Shown here piece after piece: positions 57,704 to 64,000 of a stretch of DNA of 64,000 bases. The stretch is from Begonia masoniana. Taxonomy: Eukaryota; Streptophyta; Magnoliopsida; Cucurbitales; Begoniaceae. The position numbers were made by a program, and so were the translations under genes. The stretch is taken from assembly GCA_022432975.1 (NCBI GenBank), contig CM039511.1, positions 20,858,557 to 20,922,556 of the forward strand, given 5' to 3'. A model generated the notes under the pieces. That model saw only the letters and a list, made by a program, of their open reading frames with translations. It did not search any database and was not told where the DNA came from. Every line of letters starts with the position of its first letter. Within the stretch, counting starts at the first letter, position 1.

Positions 57704-58313
57704 TAGGGGTGTGCAAAACCAGTTTCGGTTCGATTTTGGGAAGGAACCGAACCAAACCGATCGGTTTCGGTTTCAGATTACCGAACCAAAACTCGTCTTT
57801 TATCGTACCAAAACTGAACCGGAACCGAACAGAAAGTTTCGGTTCGGTTTCGGTTCGATTTCGGTTCGGTTTCGGTTTTGGTTCTACAACTTATTTTCCA
57901 AAAATTTAAATAATGTAAATTTAAATTGGAGGAGATAAAAAACAATTAGATATATAGTCAAATATAAAAAAAAATGTATTAGAAGAATAAAAAACATAAA
58001 GTAAAGTCAAAATTACAATAAATCCTTTTAGGAAATAAAAGTAATATCATAACAAAAGCAATTTTAATTATTAAAAAGATTCTTTATTTATTATTATTAT
58101 TTTTTTAATAATTAAAATTCCTTTGTGCAAAACCTATTCGGTTCGGTTTGTATCGGTTTTCACCGATCCAAACCAAAAACCGAACCTAATTAAGCGGTTC
58201 CTACAAAATGAAACTGAAGATCGGTTTTCAAATGGTCAAAATCGATCCGAACCGAACCTATTTCACCGGTTCCGGTTTGATTCATCGGTTCTGGTTCGGT
58301 TTGCACACCCCTA
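57704..58313. mobile_element. hAT-type MITE, copy 2 (610 bp)
   Basis: Same termini and same TSD CTTGAAGC (57696-57703, 58314-58321) as copy 1, 762 bp further on. The two arose by duplication of one insertion together with the flanking LTR repeat rather than by two insertions. Confidence 0.93.
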
Positions 58314-58804
58314 CTTGAAGCAGACAACCTTTGTTCTACTTTAAGCAGAGAATGTCAACTTCGAGCCCTTGTTGACAACCTTTGGCCCACTTGAAATAAA
58401 CAACCTTTGTTCTGTTCCCAGCAGGGAATGCCAACTACGAGTAGACAACCTCTGCCCCACTTGAAGCAGACAACTTTTGTTCTACTTTAAGCAGGGAATG
58501 TCAACTTCGAGCCCCATAGTATCGTTTACATGCATTGCTTTAGTTCGTTCTTTCTTACATGAAAACGTATGCATAAATCCTTTTTCCATGCTTTTTCATT
58601 TTAAACATGATGCATGATCGTGAACGAAGCATTAAACAGAAAACAAGCATAAAGCAGTATTAAAACCTAAGAAAACCTTGTAGAATAACAGATACCTTAA
58701 CCTAACCATCAAATCTACTCCTAGACCATAAACTCACTAAATCCTCAATCAATGACAATCTTTATGGTGTAGGCCAATCGGCCAAGTAAGTCACAAATAC
58801 TTAC

Positions 58805-58849
58805 CTGATGTCCTTAGCAAACCAAGTGTTGTCCGTGTGCTTTGTTTAC
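58805..58849 (-). other. Conserved small LTR exon (TR-GAG 3' LTR)
   Basis: 45 nt between TTGGCTTAG and GTAAGTATTTGTGA on minus, with AACAAAGCACACGGACAACA. The 5' LTR copy is 63799-63843. Confidence 0.55.
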
Positions 58850-59482
58850 CTAAGCCAATTCACAACACTTGACATTAAAACTGAGCTTAATCAATCAAAC
58901 CCCGAACTAAACAAAATCTCATTAATTCTACTTAACTATCCTCCATAACCATAAATATCTTCATTTCAACTGTATCTACTGTGAACCTAACCATTTTTAA
59001 TGCACCCGATCAAACCTCAACCGAACCCTAGCTGTTTTACAACCTGAAAATCGAGAATAAACTTTCCAAAACTATAGAACTTTACCTAGGGTGTCGTTTG
59101 GAGAAGGAAACGTGAAGAATCGATCACCGGAATGGAAGAATCGCCAGCGTGAAAGGGGAATCGCCGTCTGGAAACCAAAATCGCCAGAAGAGAGTTTTTG
59201 GAGATTTTCGTGAAGTGTTAGAGAAATGAAGGAGATTGTGGTGTTTTAATAAAACTTCTCATGGCAATTACCTTTTTGCCCCTCAATACTAAATCCTCAC
59301 TTATTTAGTTAATTAGCCTATCGTTTCGGTTTCTCCAAATTTCCTTAGCTCACCAAGTATTCCAATTTATCGCTGGGGCTCTAACAAAACTTCTCGTTCA
59401 TAAAACAGGCTTAATTTACTATTATTACAAAAACGTATTTATATTACTAAGATTCAAAACCCGCAAAGCCGGGTGTTACATT

Positions 59483-59500
59483 TCCTCCACCTTAATTAAA
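59483..59500 (-). other. Polypurine tract
   Basis: On minus, 'taattaaggtggaggaaa' lies immediately before the TG of the 3' LTR. Confidence 0.85.
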
Positions 59501-60319
59501 ATTTTGTCCTCAAAATTTGACTTAACTTATAACTTCAATTCTTAAATGCCTTATTTCTTATCCTATGATTATTCTGCACTTTAGAGCCCACTGCACAATT
59601 CAAGTTCTTGTTTAAACTTCGATCTTAACTATTCTTGGGATCCATCTCTATGGTTCTAACCCAAAACTCTTTAAATCTCCATGTTGTACAATCTTAGCCT
59701 CCTAACTACGTTCACTACTCTCACATATTTTGGTTTTTCTACTTAATCATCCGTAATTAAATTATTCTAACTCATCAACTCGACTAAAGCTTATCTCCTA
59801 TACTCAATTCTTAAAATAACTTTAAGGTTTTCCTAAGTCAATGTTTCCTTACAGTCATCCTTTTGGATCACAGCTTTACTTCACAAACTATATTAGCGAA
59901 ATATCACAAGATCTCAATGAGTCCAACAGAGAGCTAAAGTCTCTACTATCTCACGATCTTGGTTCCCTTGCTAACAGGACCCTCCGACACCACATTTCAT
60001 AAAAAAAAAAACTATATTAGTGGGCTCTCTTGCTCTGCTCTTAATTAAAATTCTTATACTTCTATCTTTTTAATCTAACCAATTTCCTTTACTTAACCTT
60101 AAGCCCACCTATCACTAAGTTCTTAAGTGAAAACCACTCCTCGTACCCTTCATCAAATAATCTAAATCGCATGCTTCTAATTTTGTTTTCATCTAAATAC
60201 TTCCAACTTCTGCCATTCATTTTACCTTCTTATTCCCAAGCCTACTTTGATCTATCGCACAATTGGTATAACACTCGCTCTATACCCCATCTCTATTCTA
60301 AAGTTATTAATTACAATAA
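59501..60319 (-). other. Non-coding tail between Gag and 3' LTR
   Basis: No protease, RT or integrase motif on either strand; AT-rich, closed in all frames. Supports a gag-only element rather than a frameshifted full one. Confidence 0.7.
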
Positions 60320-61384
60320 CTATTGAGGTACAACTATACCTGGAACAGATGAAGGTTGGGCAGTTTCCTCGTTCTCGATCAGGGTAAATACCCTCGGGGT
60401 AACTATCTCCCGATCTCCGCTTGTTCTCGGGCAATTCCTGGCATAGTGGCCACTTCCTCCACATCGATAACACTTATCCGTACCAAATTTACAATCGCCA
60501 AAATGTTCTCTCAGGAACTTAGGACACAAAGGCTTTTGAGTAGCTTCCTGGACTTGTTTTCCTTTCCCTTGATCACCTCTTCCATCATAGGGCCTCTTAG
60601 TACCTCTTTGTGGTTGTTGTTGTCATCTTGGTTGCCAACCTTTGTTCTGAGGTTGAGGCTGAGTCTCTCGGGAGAACCCTCTAGCTGGTTCCCTCGGTTT
60701 AACATAAGTCTGCTCAGCAGCCTCAATCTCCAATGTTCTCTCTACAATCTCAGCATAGGGCACATTCCGCACCCCTGATATGATGACACTTTTTCGGATC
60801 TTCTGACTTAGCCCTTGCATAAACCGATGAACTTTGTCCTCATTAACACTGACTTGGCGCGGTGCAAACTAGGACAGGGCCTCAAACCTTCTGACATATT
60901 CTGCAACAGAGCCGGCCTGTCTCAATTGCATGAACTCCATCATTTTGGCCTCCCGTACCGTATGGCTAAAGTACTTATCAAAAAACACGGTCTTGAACCA
61001 CTCCCAACTCATTATTGTAACATCTATGGTTGCCTTGATGGAGTCCCACCAAAACTGAGCGTCTAATGCTAAATGGAAGGTGACGTATGTGACTTTATCT
61101 CCGTTCTCTACCCCTGCATATCCCAGCATATCCTCCATAGTTCGGATCCACTCCTCAGCTAAAGTGGGGTCCGTAGACTGTCCATTAAATACGGGAGGTT
61201 GTAGCCTTTGGAACCTCTCCATACCCTGATGGTTTAGAACGACCACCTCTTGGGCCCTATAATCCTCACGATTTACTAGTCTCTTGATTTGCTGGGCTTG
61301 TCTATCCATATGCTGAGCCTGACGGTCCAGCAAATCTGTTAGCCTATCCAGGGCTTCATCCCTAGCATCTCTACCTCTGGCCAT
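60320..61384 (-). pseudogene. Gag of TR-GAG-like element, two in-frame stops
   Basis: One minus-strand frame from ATG 61384 (MARGRDARDEALDRLTDLLD) to the stop at 60320-60322, about 354 codons. An N-terminal Gln-rich heptad region (DRQAQHMDRQAQQIKRL) is probably a coiled coil. The Gag domain follows (AEEWIRTMEDML, AQFWWDSIKATI, FDKYFSHTVREAKMMEFMQL). The C-terminus has a CCHC knuckle CYRCGGSGHYARNC. Two stops break it: TAG after FEALS (about 60867) and TGA after GWQPR (about 60623), with no frameshift. Gag would package RNA, with other functions supplied by an autonomous relative. It resembles the Gag at 3293-4645. Confidence 0.92.
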
Positions 61385-61530
61385 TTTGTAATCCTATAAA
61401 AGGTAAAGACAAATAATCCTAAGAAGTTAAAATAAAAGAAAACTCATAACGTACTTACAGTTGAAGAAGCAAGTCTGTGTAGTAGCTTGTGCAGTCGAGC
61501 AGTCTACATAATCGGTTTTAAAACTCAGGA

Positions 61531-61542
61531 GCTCTGATACCA
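61531..61542 (-). other. Primer-binding site
   Basis: TGGTATCAGAGC on minus, 4 nt after the LTR end: a perfect tRNA-Met-type site. Confidence 0.93.
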
Positions 61543-61789
61543 TAACTGTGACGTCCCTAACACTGTACCCTTAACTTCCTCGTATTATTATTTTTATTTT
61601 TTTTCCCATAAACTTTAAGTTTATTGTTAAAGTGGAAAACCATTTGAAAATCCTTTAATAAAACGTATTTAAAGTAAAGAAAACTAAAGAAAACATTTAA
61701 ATAAAACAATTAAAAACAATAAAAGAAGAATCGACCAAGCAGAACAGAGGGCAAAGAGGACCCAAGCCCAAAATTTTTCCTGTTCACAT

Positions 61790-62170
61790 CTACCGCTCAA
61801 CTTTTGCCAAGCAACATCCACTGCTGATCACATCCACCACTCAACACTTCTATCGCTCACATCCACTGCTAAACAGTAACCTAACACATCTACCGATTGA
61901 CTTTGACCAAGCAACATCCACCGCTGATCACATCCACCGCTCAACACTTCTATCGCTCACATCCACCGCTCAACAGTAACCTAACACATCTACCGATTGA
62001 CTTTGACCAAGCAACATCCACCGCTGATCACATCCACCCCTCAACAGTAACCTAACACATCTACCGATTGACTTTGACCAAGCAACATCCACCGCTGATC
62101 ACATCCACCGCTCAACACTTCTATTGCTCACATCTACCGCTAAAAAGTAACCTAACACATCTACCGATTG
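61790..62170. repeat. Word cluster: CATCCACCGCTCAACA (5' LTR)
   Basis: Same words as 55905-56225 but a different number and order of blocks, so it changed after insertion or by gene conversion. Confidence 0.92.
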
Positions 62171-62492
62171 ACTTTGACCAAACACTTAACCGAAACCCAT
62201 ACAATTTTGCCCCTGTACTTACACACCATTCACTCAGAACTTCAAAAAACATTAAAAATAACATTCTCCATTTCCAGAGACATCAAATTGAACATTATAT
62301 ACATATATGTTCACGAACTATCCATAAAAACAAATCCAAACATCAATATTAACTATCTAGAAACCAAGTATCCTAAAATATTTCTAAGCAATTCATTTTA
62401 TATCATTACCCATCAGCCCATTTAAACCAATAACCCTCAAAATACATAACATATGCTCCCATGCGTCAAATTTGCACCGACTGCACAGCGCA

Positions 62493-62918
62493 TGTAACGA
62501 CCCCTATTCCCAGCAAGATATTGTCTGCTCTGGGGATTGGGCCGCAGCCCAATATCCTCCTCTCACGGCTTTGTGTAGCGAGAACTTCCCAGAAGGTCAC
62601 CCAACCTGGAATTGCTCTCGCCGAAGCACTTTTAACTTCGGAGTTCTTATGGGATCCGTTGTCAATTGAGCTCCAAAACGCGTCTTGCTATTTTGGGAGG
62701 ATCTCCTTACATATGTTTCATTTCCACATACTTCTCCAAGCGATGTGGGATTGTGACGACCCCCCCCCCCCCCCTTTCCACGACCAAACCCTCTGGCCCA
62801 ACCCTCTGGGATCCGCGGAGTTTTAACCCACCTCCGGCCCCAACCGGGCTCTCGAGCCTTTGAGGATCCGCGGAGGATGGGTGGTTCCACCACATACGTG
62901 TCAAGTCGGGTCATCACA
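62493..62918 (-). mobile_element. Cassandra-type TRIM solo LTR with 5S-like segment
   Basis: Plus strand TGTAACGACCCC at 62493 to GGGTCATCACA at 62918, 426 bp. The TSD is a perfect GCGCA (62488-62492, 62919-62923), and the empty site is seen in the sister LTR near 56540. It contains a 5S rRNA-like stretch on minus, the hallmark of Cassandra elements. It has a poly-C run of about 16 at 62760-62775. No second LTR, so a solo LTR. Confidence 0.9.
62577..62660 (-). ncRNA. 5S rRNA-like segment in Cassandra LTR
   Basis: The minus strand reads CGGATCCCATAAGAACTCCG, 'aagttaaaagtgcttcggcg' and 'gggtgaccttctgggaagtt', matching about positions 30-110 of plant 5S rRNA with several changes. It covers the A box and C box of the internal pol III promoter. 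It is a retrotransposon part, not a functional 5S gene. Confidence 0.9.
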
Positions 62919-62997
62919 GCGCACTCCCACGACATTCTTCTTCAATCAACTCATTCTTCGGGTGGAAGAACCACATTCTCTCCTTGCTCAAGATTAC

Positions 62998-63798
62998 CTA
63001 CACCATAAAAACATTATATGAGCTAAAAGGCTCAGTAAGCTTCGTAAATGAGACATGCATGCTGTGCGTATGCAATTCATAAAATCATACTGTTCTTTCG
63101 TACATTCATTTCTTTCATATCTTTTCGTTACATATTAGAGGGGTAGGCAACCTCTGCCCCACCTAAAGCAGACAACCTTTGTTCCACTTTAAGCAGGGAA
63201 TGCCAACTTCTAACCCCTGTTGACAACCTTTGCCCCACTTGAAACAGACAACCTTTGTTCTGTTCCCAGCAGGGAATGCCAACTTCGAGTAGACAACCTC
63301 TGCCCCACTTGAAGCAGACAACCTTTGTTCTACTTTAAGCAGGGAATGTCAACTTCGAGCCCTTGTTGACAACCTTTGGCCCACTTGAAACAGACAACCT
63401 TTGTTCTGTTCCTAGCAGGGAATGCCAACTTCGAGTAGACAACCTCAGCCCCACTTAAAGCAGACAACCTTTGTTCTACTTTAAGTAGGGAATGTCAACT
63501 TCGAGCCCCATAGTATCGTTTACATGCATTGCTTTAGTTCGTTCTTTCATACATGAAAACGTATGCATAAATCCTTTTTCCATGCTTTTTCATTTTAAAC
63601 ATGATGCATGATTGTGAACGGTGCATTAAACAGAAAACAAGCATAAAGCAGTATTAAAACCTAAGAAAACCTTGTAGCATAACAGATACCTTAACCTACC
63701 CATCCAATCTACTCCTAGACCATAAACTCACCAAATCCTCAATCAATGACAATCTTTATGGTGTAGGCCAATCGGCCAAGCAAGTCACAAATACTTAC
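62998..63798 (-). other. Putative LTR intron (TR-GAG 5' LTR)
   Basis: Donor GT at 63798-63797, acceptor ATGGTGTAG ending at 62998. Arms 63755-63767 and 62997-63009 are exact 13-nt reverse complements. Confidence 0.5.
63134..63512. repeat. Tandem repeat of the TR-GAG 5' LTR intron
   Basis: Units GCAGACAACCTTTGTTCTAC and 'gggaatgccaacttcgagta'. Near 63310 'ccccacttgaagcagacaac' is the empty version of the MITE target site. Confidence 0.92.
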
Positions 63799-64000
63799 CC
63801 AATGTCCTTAGCAAACCGAGTGTTGTCCGTGTGCTTTGTTTACCTAAGCCAATTCACAATACTTGACATTAAAACCGAGCTTAATCAATCAAACCCCGAA
63901 CTAAACAAAATCCCATTAATTCTACTTAACTATCCTTTATAACCATAAATATCTTCATTTCAACTGTATCTACTGTGAACCTAACCATTTTTAAAGCACC

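Larger units (their letters stand above)
56758..58516. repeat. Tandem repeat: GCAGACAACCTTTGTTC units with embedded MITEs
   Basis: Units 'cagacaacctttgttctac', 'tttaagcagggaatgtcaac' and 'ttgacaacctttgcccc' repeat in the LTR intron (56758-56941, 57553-57703, 58314-58516). The counterpart in the 5' LTR is 63134-63512. Confidence 0.92.
56624..58804 (-). other. Putative LTR intron, enlarged
   Basis: Donor CATCAG|GTAAGT, acceptor ATGGTGTAG. Arms 58761-58773 and 56623-56635 are exact 13-nt reverse complements (cctacaccataaa on the plus strand at the latter). Confidence 0.5.
55671..59480 (-). repeat. 3' LTR of TR-GAG-like element (3810 bp)
   Basis: TGTAACACCCGGC at 59480 to GGGACGTCACA at 55671 on minus. 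Contains the exon 58805-58849, donor GT 58804-58803, arm 58761-58773, acceptor ending 56624, a tandem repeat array invaded by two MITE copies, and a word cluster. It is enlarged relative to the 5' LTR by the MITE and a 762-bp duplication. Confidence 0.92.
55671..64000 (-). mobile_element. Gag-only LTR element (TR-GAG-like), runs off right edge
   Basis: Two LTRs of the same sequence family (55671-59480 and 61547 to beyond 64000) flank a 2.07-kb internal region. That region has a primer-binding site, a Gag ORF, a long non-coding tail and a polypurine tract, but no protease, RT or integrase. This fits the non-autonomous TR-GAG class described in plants. Both LTRs end GTTAGGGACGTCACA, like solo LTR A, so the elements share a lineage. 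Confidence 0.85.
61547..64000 (-). repeat. 5' LTR of TR-GAG-like element, partial
   Basis: Ends GGGACGTCACA at 61547 (minus) and continues past 64000. Same order as the 3' LTR: word cluster (61790-62170), acceptor (62998), tandem repeat (63134-63512), arm 63755-63767, donor GT 63798-63797, exon 63799-63843. It lacks the hAT MITE and contains a Cassandra LTR. Confidence 0.92.

Noticed and set aside
62556..62670. Functional 5S rRNA gene
   Set aside because: Only part of 5S is present, with several substitutions, within an LTR with a TSD; it is the Cassandra hallmark.

Overview
The window looks like repeat-dense nuclear DNA of a flowering plant, probably a eudicot. I find no convincing host gene, tRNA gene or complete rRNA gene. 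Almost every recognisable stretch belongs to a transposable element: Ty3/gypsy and Ty1/copia LTR retrotransposons, solo LTRs, one Cassandra-type LTR carrying a 5S rRNA-like segment, a MULE, a hAT transposase remnant and hAT-type MITEs. Two runs of exactly 100 N (32078-32177, 55149-55248) are scaffold gaps. Organism identity and clade names are inferences from motif recognition; no database search was possible.

Layout. 1-1220 is a partial minus-strand LTR inserted in a copia gag remnant. About 1930-3292 is a plus-strand LTR that cuts a minus-strand gypsy gag-protease (3293-4645). The LTR belonging to that gypsy starts at 22493 and is split by two insertions: a 3.4-kb solo LTR (5673-9089) and a Sirevirus-like copia (9111-21181). 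The copia is itself split by two 2.55-kb solo LTRs (10716-13279 and 14782-17330). Target-site duplications (TSDs) confirm this nesting. 22494-23180 is another copia pol remnant. 24170-30532 is a decayed minus-strand gypsy of CRM/Reina-like type with both LTRs, its integrase split by a solo LTR (24574-26719). 31068-40154 holds pieces of two plus-strand Tekay/Del-like gypsy elements (integrase tails, polypurine tracts, 3' LTRs) and a minus-strand solo LTR (33378-36087). 40155-41166 is a hAT transposase remnant. 41621-45625 is an LTR invaded by a 2.25-kb array of a 24-bp unit. 47978-54784 is a MULE with a plant transposon-protein ORF on plus and a mudrA-like transposase on minus, the latter split by a solo LTR (51799-54272). 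55671-64000 is a minus-strand gag-only (TR-GAG-like) LTR element that runs off the right edge.

Three observations go beyond routine annotation. (1) Most gypsy-type LTRs here share a gene-like non-coding architecture: TATA box, CT-rich leader, a small conserved exon of about 45 nt ending in AG|GTAAGT, and an intron of roughly 0.5-0.6 kb ending in GTGTAG|GT or GATGTAG|GT. A 9-14-nt arm about 35 nt after the donor is the reverse complement of the acceptor site, and the pairing covaries between families. (2) A 'word cluster' of short, often palindromic words sits 3' of that intron. Its position is conserved but its words differ even between sister LTRs. (3) The same kind of ORF (putative plant transposon protein), preceded by such a word cluster, sits both at the 3' end of the Sirevirus-like copia and inside the MULE.
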